64,000 nucleotides of DNA from Euzebya pacifica (GCF_003344865.1 NZ_CP031166.1:62001-126000), one strand, 5' to 3'. Shown: positions 8,546-16,995, counted from the stretch's first letter. Made by a program: numbers and translations. The notes: a model not told the origin generated them from the letters alone.

Positions 8546-9574
8546 ATGTCCGACAGCACCCGCACGACCGTGGCCACCTACCGCCTTCCCGGCCACGACC
8601 GCATCCACACCGTCCTCGCCGAACGGATCGACCGCGGCAACGGCACCGTCCACCACGAGGTGCGCGACGCTGACACTGGTGACGGCACATGGGCATCCAA
8701 CCCGCCCGTGTACGCCGACGCCGTCAAGCTCGTCGAGTTCCTCACGTCCGGCGGGAAGCCGTCGAAGGCCGCCAAGCAGGCGATCAAGGACGCCGCCCGC
8801 AGCGTGCAGGCCGTCACCGGCCTGCCCTACGCCACAGCCAGGCAGGTCGTCACCGAGGCCCGCCACGACCTGATCCCCCACGGCGACCGGCCCGTCGCCG
8901 ACTGCCACCCGGTGCTGGCTCAGAACGACGACGGGGCCACATGGGCCGAATGGGTCGACCTGCTCATCGACGCCCACCTCGCCATGGACGGCACCGACCT
9001 GGACCAGATGGCAGGCGGCGTCATCGTGCTGCTCGCACAGACCGGCCTCCCCGTCCGACTCGGTGCCCGAGTCGAGGTCGTACTCGACGGGGAACCGTGG
9101 GAACTCGACGAGATGTTCCCCGGCGAGCTCGTCGCAGCCGGTGGGCACCGCGCCGACCTTCCCGAGTGGGGGATCAACCCCAACCCGGCCAAGGTCGTGG
9201 CTGCCATCACCGACCGGTTCGGGTTCGACCGCCGCACCGCCGAGGTCCGTCCGTTCCGTCCGGTGGACCTCCGCCAGCCCGCCGTCTTTCGAGGGGACCA
9301 CCGCGAGGGCAACGACCCCGGTCTTGCGAACTGGCACACCGGCCTGCTCGGCACCGACGAACGCCACACCGACACCGGGGAGGTCCTGCGGGTCTACGAC
9401 CTCCGTGACGGCGACTACGGCCAAACGATCCGCGACGGCCTCCGTGCCCGGTACGGCGACGCGGCGTTCGCGTGGGAGCGGACCGTGACCGGTGTGCTGG
9501 TCGATGGCGGTCCGGCCGACAGCCGGGAGGAGGCCCGAGCCGCCGCCGACGCGGCCGTGCGGACCGCGCACTGA
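8546..9574 (+). CDS. Hypothetical protein, 342 aa
   Basis: Unrecognised. Start ATG 8546 has a clear AGGAG 8 nt upstream and lies behind the operator-type promoter at 8329-8366. The protein is soluble and acidic; segments include KPSKAAKQAIKDAARSVQAV, LPYATARQVVTEARHDLIP and VYDLRDGDYGQTIRDGLRAR. It converges with the minus-strand HEPN-like gene, 22 bp apart. Because it belongs to the GTGCTA operator regulon it is likely a core gene of the element. Confidence 0.75.
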   Translation: MSDSTRTTVATYRLPGHDRIHTVLAERIDRGNGTVHHEVRDADTGDGTWASNPPVYADAVKLVEFLTSGGKPSKAAKQAIKDAARSVQAVTGLPYATARQVVTEARHDLIPHGDRPVADCHPVLAQNDDGATWAEWVDLLIDAHLAMDGTDLDQMAGGVIVLLAQTGLPVRLGARVEVVLDGEPWELDEMFPGELVAAGGHRADLPEWGINPNPAKVVAAITDRFGFDRRTAEVRPFRPVDLRQPAVFRGDHREGNDPGLANWHTGLLGTDERHTDTGEVLRVYDLRDGDYGQTIRDGLRARYGDAAFAWERTVTGVLVDGGPADSREEARAAADAAVRTAH

Positions 9575-9596
9575 CCGGGACCGGTTCGGCGCGAGT

Positions 9597-10952
9597 TCAG
9601 CCGGTCTCCGCGCGGAGTCGCGCGACCACTTCCTCATCGATCCAGACGAGCGGGGTCCAAGGTCCGCCTGACAACGGATCGGTTCCCCTTGATCCGAGCG
9701 TTGCGACGGTGTTGGCCACGGAACGCATGACCACGTTGCGGTACTTCGACCAGCCCTTGTGACGGTCGCCGGTGACCACGTCACGGGGGCCGATACCCCC
9801 CAGTCGCTGGTGCAGCTTCGTGGTCCACCAAGTGAGGGCTTCCCCGCCCACCGGACCAGCCGCGTCGAGGGCATCGGTCAACCGGTTGGCATTGGACGGG
9901 GTCGGGCTGCCGAACAGGTCGGCGGCGCACCCGACCACCCGTGCCACGCCGTCGGGTTCCCCGAACCACGTCCGCAGGCCGACCGAGGCCTGCTCCGCCG
10001 CGTTGAAGGCGCACCAGGCCGCATGGGACCGCGTGGCCAGTCCGGACCGATCCAGTTCGGCGATCAATGACAGCAGCATCGGGCCAAGCACGTCGGTCAC
10101 GCGGATCGCGGCGGCCCGGCCCTGTCCGGCGAGGATCGCCGAATGGGTGCGGGTGACCGCGAAGTCGCGGGCGTCCCCGGCACTGGCGAAGGGTTGCAGC
10201 AAACCGTTGGCGGCGACCTGCCACATCCACGCCCGGAGGTCGACCGCGAGCCCATGACGGGCCACCTGGGATTCGTCCACCCGGACAACCGCACCACGTT
10301 CCAAGGCGTCCTTGAGGTGCTTGACGCCCGCGTTGCGGCCCTTCCCGATCCACCGGTCCAAGTCCGTGACGGACCACGAGTCGGCCTCGAGTCCGTCGAT
10401 GACCGCCCGTGCGATCGTGAGATCGGCGTCCACCCGTGACGCCAGCCCTTCCAATGCTGCCAAGGCTTCCGGAGGGGGGTCGTCGGCCGTCTCCAGGGTT
10501 TCTTCCACGGCCCGACCGATGCGGTCGGCGGCGTCGGGCCCCGTGAACCGGGACTTGCTGTCGATCTCCTCCTCCACGTCGGCGCCAGCGAGTCCGCACA
10601 GGCCGATGACGCACTCCTTCGCCGCGGCCACGTCCTCGGCGGTCAATGGGGCCCAGTGCGCCCACCGGTTGCGGATGTCCAGGAGGCGGGTGACGGAGTC
10701 GCGGTAGGAGCCCTCGGGGTCGCTGCCAACGGCGAACCAGTCCCAGTGCCGGCGCAAGGCCTGCATCAGCACGTACGGGTCGTAAGGGTCGTAGTCCGGG
10801 CCGCCCGAGGGTCTCAGCAGGCGGTTCCACCAGCGGGTCCCTGCCTGGTCCGACATGACCCTGACGACCCACGGCTGGACATGGTCACCGAACACCCGGA
10901 GGCAGACGCTGATCCTGAGGTGGGCGAGCAAGTCGTCATTGGTGGGGTCCAT
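9597..10952 (-). CDS. Swt1/HEPN-like domain protein, 451 aa
   Basis: The N-terminal 110 residues contain DPYVLMQALRRHWDWF and then VTRLLDIRNRWAHWAPLTAEDV. The R-N-R-W-A-H core (R-x4-6-H type) with a following helical pair resembles the HEPN domain of Swt1-like proteins, which can be RNA-cleaving or scaffold domains in defence systems. The remaining 340 residues are helical and unrecognised, ending VWIDEEVVARLRAETG. Start ATG 10952 has no strong Shine-Dalgarno. It stands alone on the minus strand. The HEPN call rests on one motif and its setting. Confidence 0.6.
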   Translation of the reverse strand: MDPTNDDLLAHLRISVCLRVFGDHVQPWVVRVMSDQAGTRWWNRLLRPSGGPDYDPYDPYVLMQALRRHWDWFAVGSDPEGSYRDSVTRLLDIRNRWAHWAPLTAEDVAAAKECVIGLCGLAGADVEEEIDSKSRFTGPDAADRIGRAVEETLETADDPPPEALAALEGLASRVDADLTIARAVIDGLEADSWSVTDLDRWIGKGRNAGVKHLKDALERGAVVRVDESQVARHGLAVDLRAWMWQVAANGLLQPFASAGDARDFAVTRTHSAILAGQGRAAAIRVTDVLGPMLLSLIAELDRSGLATRSHAAWCAFNAAEQASVGLRTWFGEPDGVARVVGCAADLFGSPTPSNANRLTDALDAAGPVGGEALTWWTTKLHQRLGGIGPRDVVTGDRHKGWSKYRNVVMRSVANTVATLGSRGTDPLSGGPWTPLVWIDEEVVARLRAETG

Positions 10953-11182
10953 GTCGTTGAGGATGGCACGCGCCGCAGACTCCCCGGCGTACCGCTTGGC
11001 GTGCGACCAACGAGCAGCCAGGCCGGATGTTGGGCGGACGATCGTCCGCCGCCAGGAACCCGCCGGGTCCGCGACACCCGACGGCCGAAAGCACGGCTTG
11101 ACCTGCGGAAACGACGGTCCTGGTGGGGGTGCCGGTCCCGTGCTGTCGAGCTGCGCTCAGGGCGGTGATCATCCAGGGACAC
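10953..11182. other. Intergenic region between the HEPN-like gene and whiB
   Basis: No coding frame on either strand keeps the third-position bias over this stretch. It holds the upstream region of the minus-strand HEPN-like gene and, at its right edge, the start of the whiB promoter. I see no repeat or hairpin of note. Confidence 0.5.
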
Positions 11183-11217
11183 TTGGCGATATAGTGAAGC
11201 GCTACGTAACGTAGCAA
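11183..11217 (+). promoter_or_regulatory. whiB promoter region with GCGCTA-N7-TAGCAA operator
   Basis: TTGGCG (11183-11188) and TAACGT (11207-11212) are 18 bp apart. The imperfect 19-bp palindrome GCGCTACGTAACGTAGCAA (11199-11217) sits over the -10. A second possible -10, TATAGT (11190-11195), lacks a good -35. Same operator family as at 8348, 17014 and others. Confidence 0.6.
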
Positions 11218-11258
11218 TCAGTAGAACATTGTCCGCCTCACCGGGAGCAGCACCCGAG

Positions 11259-11885
11259 ATGACCACCGCAACCATCCCCTCGGCGATCGCCACGATCGAA
11301 CCGATCGTCGTCGACCCCAACGGGCACTGGACCCAGCTGTCCGCATGCAACGGCCACAGCGACCTGATGTACCCCGACGACATCGCCTACGACGCCGACC
11401 TCAACCCCATCTACGTCCTTGACGACAACGGCGACATGCAGCCCATCGCCGTCGACTGGGCCCCCGCGCTGGCCATCTGCGACGGCTGCCCCGTCCGCAA
11501 CGAGTGCCTCGACCAAGCCATGCAGACCGGCGACGTCTTCTGGGGCGTCCTGGGCGGCATGACGCCCGAGGCCCGCCGCAAGTACCGGGCCTCCATGCGC
11601 GAGCACGTCATCCCGCACGGCACCGTCACCGGCTACACCAACTACGACTGCCGCTGCGACCCCTGCATGGACGCCTACCGGGCCGCCACCGCCGACCGCG
11701 AGAACCCGATCGTCGCCGCCGAGATCCTCGACATCGTCGCCAACGCCCGCGCCAACACCCCGCAAGAACTGGCCGCCGAGACCGCCGACGACGAACTCGC
11801 CCGACTCATCGCCGAGCAGTCCGCCGATGACGGCACCGAGCCCGAAACCATCCCCCTGGACGAACTCGACCCCCAGACCATCTGA
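11259..11885 (+). CDS. WhiB-family iron-sulfur transcriptional regulator
   Basis: WhiB-like proteins hold a 4Fe-4S cluster and modulate sigma-A-dependent transcription in actinobacteria and their phages. This 208-aa protein has the four cluster cysteines (C30, then C74-x2-C77-x5-C83 in AICDGCPVRNECLDQAM) and the turn WGVLGG (95-100) followed by MTPEARRKYR. A tail HGTVTGYTNYDCRCDPCMDA (about 120-139) adds three cysteines, an arrangement common in mobile-element WhiB proteins. A TTG at 11229 is a possible alternative start; ATG 11259 is preferred. Its own promoter carries the recurrent operator, making it a candidate member or controller of that regulon. A strong terminator follows. Confidence 0.93.
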   Translation: MTTATIPSAIATIEPIVVDPNGHWTQLSACNGHSDLMYPDDIAYDADLNPIYVLDDNGDMQPIAVDWAPALAICDGCPVRNECLDQAMQTGDVFWGVLGGMTPEARRKYRASMREHVIPHGTVTGYTNYDCRCDPCMDAYRAATADRENPIVAAEILDIVANARANTPQELAAETADDELARLIAEQSADDGTEPETIPLDELDPQTI

Positions 11886-11896
11886 CCCCCACGACC

Positions 11897-11935
11897 TTCG
11901 GCCCGCCCCGGGATGCTGCACCGGGGCGGGCCGAA
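11897..11935 (+). terminator. Strong hairpin terminator after whiB
   Basis: Perfect 15-bp inverted repeat (TTCGGCCCGCCCCGG / CCGGGGCGGGCCGAA) around a 9-nt loop, beginning 11 bp after the whiB stop. There is no T-run, as is usual for high-GC actinobacterial terminators. Confidence 0.8.
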
Positions 11936-11967
11936 CCCATCCCGCCGCCGACCATCACCACCCGAAG

Positions 11968-12276
11968 ATGCACCGCCTCGCCGACCTCACCCGACCCCTC
12001 GTCTCGCGTGACGTGCTCGACATGCTGCCACGGCTGCGGCCGAACCCATCCCGCCGTTCCGGCACCGGCGACACCGCAGCCGACATCGAGCGCGCCGGCC
12101 GACGGATCGGACCGTTCGAGGCCACCAGAGCCGACATGTACCGAGTCCTGGAAGCCGCAGGCGGTCGGGGATGGCCGGGCACGGCCGTCCTCGACGACGT
12201 CGCCGACCGGCTCATCGCCGAGGGCCTCTGGACCGAGGTCCGTGAGACCGCGGACCCGCTGCGCAGCGCCTCGTGA
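11968..12276 (+). CDS. Small hypothetical protein, 102 aa
   Basis: ATG 11968 lies 32 bp after the whiB terminator. Unrecognised; contains DVLDMLPRLRPNP and GWPGTAVLDDVADRLIAEGLW, which resemble a short helical, possibly winged-helix-like fold. Its stop overlaps the GTG of the CPBP protease gene (GTGA at 12273-12276), so the two are probably coupled. Confidence 0.6.
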   Translation: MHRLADLTRPLVSRDVLDMLPRLRPNPSRRSGTGDTAADIERAGRRIGPFEATRADMYRVLEAAGGRGWPGTAVLDDVADRLIAEGLWTEVRETADPLRSAS

Positions 12277-12959
12277 CCGACCCGGCCCCGCGCCAACTCG
12301 CGTTGCCGTCATGGTCCGCCGGCGACGTGGCAGTCGCGACCATGGCATGCGTGATCGCCCTGTCGTTCGTCCTCGGTGCCGACCTCGGACCCCAAGCGGG
12401 CCTGCTCGCCGTCAGCGGCACCGCCGGCCTCGGGGCCCTCACCGGCGCCGCCCGTCACGGCCGCCACGGGCTCCGCGGTCTCATCGGCCGCGTCCCCGAC
12501 CTCGCCGACCTCGGCGCGTCGGTCCGGCTCGGGGTCATCGCCTGGATGGCACTCACTTTCGTCCTGGGCGGTGCCGCGATCGGCATCGAGCAACTCCTGG
12601 ACATCGAGATCCTCAACACCAACCAGGACGACATCGCCCGGCTTGCCGGCGGCACCGGGCCCGGCCCGGCCGCGGTTGCCGTCTCGATCATGCTCGCCGC
12701 CCCCATCTGCGAAGAGCTGCTGTTCAGGGGCGTGCTGCTCGGATGGGCGGCCAACCGGTGGGGCCGGACCGTCGGCACCGTCGTGTCCGCCGCCGTGTTC
12801 GGCGCCGTCCACGCCCAGCCCTACACGGGGCTCGTCACCGCGCTGCTCGGGGCTGCCCTTGCCCGCATGACGTTGGACCGCGGCGGGGTGCTGCCGGCCG
12901 TCGTGGCGCACGCCACGTTCAACACCATCGGGTTCGCCTTCATCCGCCTCACGCCCTGA
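12273..12959 (+). CDS. CPBP-family intramembrane metalloprotease (CAAX/Abi type)
   Basis: A 228-aa polytopic membrane protein with at least five hydrophobic segments. The family's active site is present: CEELLFRGVLLGW (EExxxR motif, about residues 146-152), FGAVH (second metal-binding His) and AHATFN (third). Family members cleave prenylated or other membrane peptides; in bacteria many serve bacteriocin immunity or signalling. GTG start overlaps the upstream stop. Complete by length and motifs; the substrate cannot be inferred. Confidence 0.9.
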   Translation: MTDPAPRQLALPSWSAGDVAVATMACVIALSFVLGADLGPQAGLLAVSGTAGLGALTGAARHGRHGLRGLIGRVPDLADLGASVRLGVIAWMALTFVLGGAAIGIEQLLDIEILNTNQDDIARLAGGTGPGPAAVAVSIMLAAPICEELLFRGVLLGWAANRWGRTVGTVVSAAVFGAVHAQPYTGLVTALLGAALARMTLDRGGVLPAVVAHATFNTIGFAFIRLTP

Positions 12960-12976
12960 CACACCACAAGCCTTAC

Positions 12977-13006
12977 TTGCTAGAACTGCTAGCACTGCGG
13001 TATGGT
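12977..13006 (+). promoter_or_regulatory. Leaderless promoter with TTGCTA-N7-TAGCAC operator
   Basis: TTGCTA (12977-12982) as -35, 18-bp spacer, TATGGT (13001-13006) as -10. The ATG at 13013 lies where transcription should start, implying a leaderless mRNA. The operator palindrome occupies 12977-12995, between and over the -35, unlike the -10-overlapping sites elsewhere. Confidence 0.7.
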
Positions 13007-13012
13007 TGGGGT

Positions 13013-13432
13013 ATGAGCAGCACCAGGGCGGACGCCCACGACCGGTACAGCGCAGCCGCCCGCATCGTCCTCAACGGCTACAGGCAGATGGCCGCCGCCG
13101 CCGAGACCATCCTCGCAGAAGACCTCGCCGACCTCCTCGACGGGGAGGAGGCCCGCGCCTCCGGGATCACCGGCATCACCGAGGTGACCATCCGCATCGA
13201 ATGGTCCGGCAGCGAATCAACCGACGAGACCGTCACCGCGGTCCGCAACAGCCACGGCGCCGACGTCGCCAACGCCGTGCTCGCCCAACAGGACGGCGCA
13301 ACCATCGCCGAATGGCTCACCGAGCAGATCCTCGACCTGCCCGGCCGCACCTACCTCGTCGACGCACTCCGCGAAGCCGACGAACTGCCCACCGACATCG
13401 TCATCACCGTCCCCCAGAACGCGACCGCCTGA
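13013..13432 (+). CDS. Hypothetical protein, 139 aa
   Basis: First gene of an operon of small proteins. No Shine-Dalgarno is present; the -10 box ends 6 nt before the ATG, so leaderless translation is expected. Unrecognised; the N-terminal half is helical (ARIVLNGYRQMAAAAETILA), followed by beta strands (VTIRIEWSGSES) and helices. Its stop overlaps the next start (TGATG). Confidence 0.7.
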   Translation: MSSTRADAHDRYSAAARIVLNGYRQMAAAAETILAEDLADLLDGEEARASGITGITEVTIRIEWSGSESTDETVTAVRNSHGADVANAVLAQQDGATIAEWLTEQILDLPGRTYLVDALREADELPTDIVITVPQNATA

Positions 13433-13719
13433 TGAAGATCCTGTACGTCACCGACCGCAACCGCGAACTCGCCGCCATCCACGTCTGCGACGAGGAAACC
13501 GGTGCCGACCGGCTCACCATCGTCCACGGGATGTCCGACGGCGACGCCATCGCCACCGGGATCACCGCCCCGACCTTCCGCGACGGCCGCGACGCCCGAT
13601 GGGTCGTCTCCGACCGCGACGTCACCGTCGTCGACCTGCTCGACGAGACCGGCGCGATCGAACCCGAGGTCGCGCTCCGCCACATCCTCGACAGCACCCC
13701 CGACCCCGACATCCGCTGA
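13432..13719 (+). CDS. Small hypothetical protein, 95 aa
   Basis: ATG 13432 overlaps the preceding TGA by one base, indicating coupling. Unrecognised; starts MKILYVTDRNRELAAIHVCD and is predicted alpha/beta. No motif could be assigned. Part of the operon starting at 13013. Confidence 0.65.
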   Translation: MKILYVTDRNRELAAIHVCDEETGADRLTIVHGMSDGDAIATGITAPTFRDGRDARWVVSDRDVTVVDLLDETGAIEPEVALRHILDSTPDPDIR

Positions 13720-13737
13720 CCACGCAAGGACCCACTC

Positions 13738-14007
13738 ATGACCACCGCCCCCACCCTCGACCGTCCCGCACCGGGGACCACCGAACCGACCATCACCTTC
13801 TCCGGTGAGGCGTCGGACGACCAGCTCCTCCGCGTCATCGCCCCCATGGCCGAAGCCGGCTACATCGTCGCCCTCAACGGCCAGGACGTCGAACTCGGCC
13901 AGGACGACGGGGCGATCACCGCCACCCCCATCAACACCGACACCGGCGTCCGCGGAACCACCCGCCGGATCGCGATGGCCGACGTCAACACCCTGTACGT
14001 CTACTGA
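13738..14007 (+). CDS. Small hypothetical protein, 89 aa
   Basis: Starts 18 bp after the preceding stop, behind AAGGACCCACTC. Unrecognised; a Pro/Thr-rich first 20 residues and a compact acidic body (DDQLLRVIAPMAEAGYIVAL). Short spacing to its neighbours suggests one transcript from 13013 to about 14219. Confidence 0.65.
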   Translation: MTTAPTLDRPAPGTTEPTITFSGEASDDQLLRVIAPMAEAGYIVALNGQDVELGQDDGAITATPINTDTGVRGTTRRIAMADVNTLYVY

Positions 14008-14009
14008 CC

Positions 14010-14219
14010 ATGGCCACCCTCACCGTCACCGTTCCCGCCTACGTCCTCGTCGAGATCGACGTGCTGTTCGCCGACGACGAGTCCTTCACCGATGCCGTCG
14101 AAGCCGCCGTCGACGAGGCCGGCCTGCCCCGCACCGTCATGGTCGAACCAGGCGACTGGTACGTCCACCCCGGCTCCAACGACACCACCGACGGGCTGCC
14201 CGACCACCGCATCGCCTGA
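14010..14219 (+). CDS. Small hypothetical protein, 69 aa
   Basis: Begins 2 bp after the previous stop. Unrecognised; MATLTVTVPAYVLVEIDVLF is beta-rich, followed by an acidic helix and an aromatic tail (GDWYVHPGS). Probably the same operon. Confidence 0.6.
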   Translation: MATLTVTVPAYVLVEIDVLFADDESFTDAVEAAVDEAGLPRTVMVEPGDWYVHPGSNDTTDGLPDHRIA

Positions 14220-14250
14220 GTGCCGCCCCGCACGACGGGGACACCCAACC

Positions 14251-14397
14251 ATGAGCGACCTCGACACGGCAACGTGTCCGCACCAGCCGTCACCACCCGA
14301 CGGGAGCCCGCCGATGCCTGACCGCCAAGGTCGCCCTCGCAGCCGCCGGCGCAACCGGACGTCCCGTCACCGTCCTCCGCTGACCGGCCCCGCATGA
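14251..14397 (+). CDS. Small ORF, possibly frameshifted
   Basis: ATG 14251 to TGA 14397, overlapping the next start by ATGA. The first 13 codons look coding; the rest is Arg/Pro-rich. A second frame over about 14318-14384 reads CLTAKVALAAAGATGRPVTV, with nearly all codons ending in G or C, but has no start of its own. A one-base shift would join MSDLDTATCPHQP to that helix. Uncertain whether any protein is made. Confidence 0.35.
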   Translation: MSDLDTATCPHQPSPPDGSPPMPDRQGRPRSRRRNRTSRHRPPLTGPA

Positions 14398-15125
14398 GCG
14401 CCCCCGCGGCCGGCAGCGGCGACCCGGTGATCGGCTACGCCCAGGAAGGGATCGAGGCGGGCCTGCGGTTGGCGCTGCGCGGCACCGTCGCACTGGTCGT
14501 CCTCTTCACCGTCGTAGCGGCCGTCGGATCCGGCCCATGGGCCGCCCCGTTGGTGCTGCTCGCAGCCGCATGGGCACTGACGGCGGGAATCGCCGCCCAC
14601 GCGTCCTCGCGCCCGTCGACGTTCCTCACCGGCCCTGCAGCAGCACTGGCCGGCGTGGGGGCCGCCGGACTGGTGGCTTGGACGGCAGGGCTCCCGCACC
14701 CGTCCTTCGTCGGGCTGTCCGCCGGTGTCGTGGCGGCCAACGCGTTCGCTGCGACGTTCCACCCCGCGTTACGCAGCCGGGTCGATCCGCCGCGGACCGG
14801 GCCGGGCCGCCCCCCGGCTCTCGCGATGCGGCGGCTGCCCGCCGGCAGCCTGACGCACCTTGCCGTGACGCCGGCGGGGGACCGGTGGGCCCACCGGATG
14901 GTCGGGCTGGCGGCCTCACCGTTCACGCCCGGACACCCCGCGCTGTGCGGTGACCCCCACGCCACCGCACGGGGGGCATGCCGGTCCTGTGTGGAGACCG
15001 TTGTCGAGCTCGCCGGCGGCCAAGTGTTCGCCGGCGGCCGCACCGTCACCTGGAACCCCGAGGACCCCCTCGTCGGCCTCATCGCCGTCACCGCCGCAGC
15101 CGACCCCGACCAGGAGGACCAATGA
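14394..15125 (+). CDS. Membrane protein with cytosolic Cys-containing C-terminal domain, 243 aa
   Basis: Four hydrophobic segments (about residues 29-45, 49-67, 80-97, 103-120; for example GTVALVVLFTVVAAVGSGPW) precede a 120-residue soluble domain. That domain contains HPALCGDPHATARGACRSCV and ends acidic (AADPDQEDQ). I do not recognise the family. ATG 14394 overlaps the stop of the small ORF upstream. A short GTG gene follows at 15132. Confidence 0.7.
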   Translation: MSAPAAGSGDPVIGYAQEGIEAGLRLALRGTVALVVLFTVVAAVGSGPWAAPLVLLAAAWALTAGIAAHASSRPSTFLTGPAAALAGVGAAGLVAWTAGLPHPSFVGLSAGVVAANAFAATFHPALRSRVDPPRTGPGRPPALAMRRLPAGSLTHLAVTPAGDRWAHRMVGLAASPFTPGHPALCGDPHATARGACRSCVETVVELAGGQVFAGGRTVTWNPEDPLVGLIAVTAAADPDQEDQ

Positions 15126-15131
15126 GGACCC

Positions 15132-15497
15132 GTGAACGCCGCCACCGGCAACGACCACCTCGGTGCCCACCCCGGCCACGACCTCGTCGCCCCCGACAGG
15201 ACCGTTTACCGGTGGACTGACCACCCCGACCACCCCTGGGGCGGCCACTGGGCCGACTCCGACGACGTGCCGATGAACAACGCCGCCGTCTTCTGCAAAG
15301 GCAAGCGTCGACCCCCTGTCGCTACGGGCCGCACGGACGAGGACGGCCCGAGTCGAGCCTCTCGCTCCCGGTACTTCCATTGCGACCGTCACGGCGCCGC
15401 TGCCGGCTCGAGCCGTCCTCCCAGCAGCACTGCCGGCATCTCCGTCAGGTTCGCATCGACGAGGCCGAGATCAACGGACGCGTCCTCCCCACCCTGA
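15132..15497 (+). CDS. Hypothetical protein, probably truncated after about 58 codons
   Basis: GTG start, 6 bp after the membrane protein stop. The first part (DRTVYRWTDHPDHPWGGHWA, then DSDDVPMNNAAVFCKGK) has normal codon bias and looks genuine. From about 15305 to the stop at 15497 the frame is Arg/Ser/Pro-rich with lost bias. The breakpoint coincides with the start of a less GC-biased block carrying a helicase remnant and a DUF6602 gene. I infer that the gene's 3' end was replaced when that block arrived. Confidence 0.5.
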   Translation: MNAATGNDHLGAHPGHDLVAPDRTVYRWTDHPDHPWGGHWADSDDVPMNNAAVFCKGKRRPPVATGRTDEDGPSRASRSRYFHCDRHGAAAGSSRPPSSTAGISVRFASTRPRSTDASSPP

Positions 15498-15512
15498 TAT
15501 CCCAGGTGGGCG

Positions 15513-16124
15513 GCGCATCCGATCTACGAGATGGACGAAGGCGGCATCGGCGTCCTCAGCCGCTTGCAGGAAGAGTGGGACGAAGACGTCAACCGCGCGC
15601 TCGAGGTCCTCCTCATGGACCCGGCGACCGGTGCGACGGAACCGCACGCGTGCGACACGTCCTGCTACGAGTGCCTCTGCAGCTTCTACAACCAGTTCCA
15701 CCACGACCACCTCGACCGCACCGTGGCAGGGGAGTGGGTCCCCGCCACCCACGGGAGCATCTTCACGGCGAGGGCGGTGACGAGCGACTGGGTTGCCGTC
15801 CACGCCGGCCCGGACGGTAAGCCAACCTGCGACTCCGCGACCGAGAAGTCGATGGTCGAGGCGATCATGGCGAAGGGCATCCCGGTCCCAATGCACGCTC
15901 GCCACCCCTGACCCGTTGCCGGACTGATCGCTGAAGCCGATCTCTACTACGAGGCATCAGGCGTCAGGGCTCTCCTCGACGGATCCGTGCATAACGAGGG
16001 GTACGTGGCGAGGGCCGACGCCAAGAAGCGCAACCTGCTCCGCGCCAAGGGGTACAAAGTCATCGAAATCCGTCATGACGACCAGGAAGTCGGTGTCGCC
16101 ACTCTCAGCGGCGCACGCGCCTGA
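15513..16124 (+). pseudogene. Remnant of a DUF1998-type (MrfA/Z1-like) helicase C-terminus
   Basis: One frame reads AAHPIYEMDEGGIGVLSRLQ, later HACDTSCYECLCSFYNQFHH, an in-frame TGA at 15909-15911, then AGLIAEADLYYEASGVRALL and LLRAKGYKVIEIR to a TGA at 16122-16124. The paired-Cys segment followed by N-Q-x-H-H is the hallmark of DUF1998 domains at the end of large DEAD/DEAH helicases. The segment after the stop resembles the D-G-x-V-H-N ... R-x-x-G-Y-x-V-I-x-I-R nuclease-like end. The helicase core is missing, and an upstream stretch in another frame (RIDEAEINGRVLPTLISQ, about 15440-15495) may belong to it. A decayed import. Confidence 0.7.
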
Positions 16125-16166
16125 TCCGAGTTGCCGCCGAACCACTCGACGTGAAGGAGAGCAGCC

Positions 16167-16928
16167 ATGCCCGACGACCTGGCGAACCGACTCCTCGCCA
16201 GACAGGACCAGTTGAAGGCAGCACTGGCGGAGGCGAAGGCGGAGGGTCACCCAGGGACTGCTGGGGACGTAGCCGAAGGTCAGGCGTGGCGTCCAGTCCT
16301 CCGCAACTTCCTGCCGTGGCGGTATCAGGTCGGGACCGGGTTCGTTGTTGACAGCGAGGGTGGCAAGAGCGAGCAGCAGGACATCATCCTGTACGACCGG
16401 CAGTACTCACCGGCACTGTTGTCGAGCCCGGACAACGAGCAAGCCCAGTACGTGCCCATCGAGTCGGTCTATGCCGTCCTCGAGGCGAAGCCTCTGCTCA
16501 ACAGGCCCAATGTCCTGATGGCCATGAAGAAAGCCGCATCCGTGAGACGTCTTGTCCGCACTCTCGCACCAGCGATTCACACGGCTCATGGCCAACAACA
16601 GGCCGCTCCGCACGGCCCGATTCTTGCCGGGATCGTTGCATCAGAAAGCGAATGGGCTTGGGGGAACCTGCACGACACCTTGGCTACTGCACTCCACGAC
16701 GGTGTAGCGGAGTACGGCGAGGAGGGGCGCCTTTCCCTCGGTACGGCCGTTGCGGCCGGAAGTTTCAGGGAGCACCCACCCGGATACCTGCACATCGCCC
16801 AGCAGCCCATTGCGATGATCAGCTTTCTCATGGAGTTGCTCCGCCAACTGGAACCTATCGCCACGGCGGGCCGGATGGACATAGAGGCCTACCACGCAGC
16901 CCTAGGCGCCTGGGGTGATCCCATGTAG
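16167..16928 (+). CDS. DUF6602 domain protein, restriction-endonuclease-like
   Basis: A 253-aa protein with GTGFVVDSEGGKSEQQDIIL then YDRQYSPALL and PIESVYAVLEAKP. The D-x(n)-E-x-K arrangement on adjacent strands is that of DUF6602 and related PD-(D/E)xK-like domains, often found in defence or mobile-element settings. Start ATG 16167 has a good GAAGGAGAGCAGCC Shine-Dalgarno. Codon bias is weaker than in neighbouring genes, suggesting recent transfer together with the helicase remnant just upstream. Whether it cuts DNA is not shown. Confidence 0.75.
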   Translation: MPDDLANRLLARQDQLKAALAEAKAEGHPGTAGDVAEGQAWRPVLRNFLPWRYQVGTGFVVDSEGGKSEQQDIILYDRQYSPALLSSPDNEQAQYVPIESVYAVLEAKPLLNRPNVLMAMKKAASVRRLVRTLAPAIHTAHGQQQAAPHGPILAGIVASESEWAWGNLHDTLATALHDGVAEYGEEGRLSLGTAVAAGSFREHPPGYLHIAQQPIAMISFLMELLRQLEPIATAGRMDIEAYHAALGAWGDPM

Positions 16929-16995
16929 CCATCGCGGGGACCCGCTTCGGGACATACGCAGGTTCGGTGAGACCTGACAGCCCGCTCACGACCCC

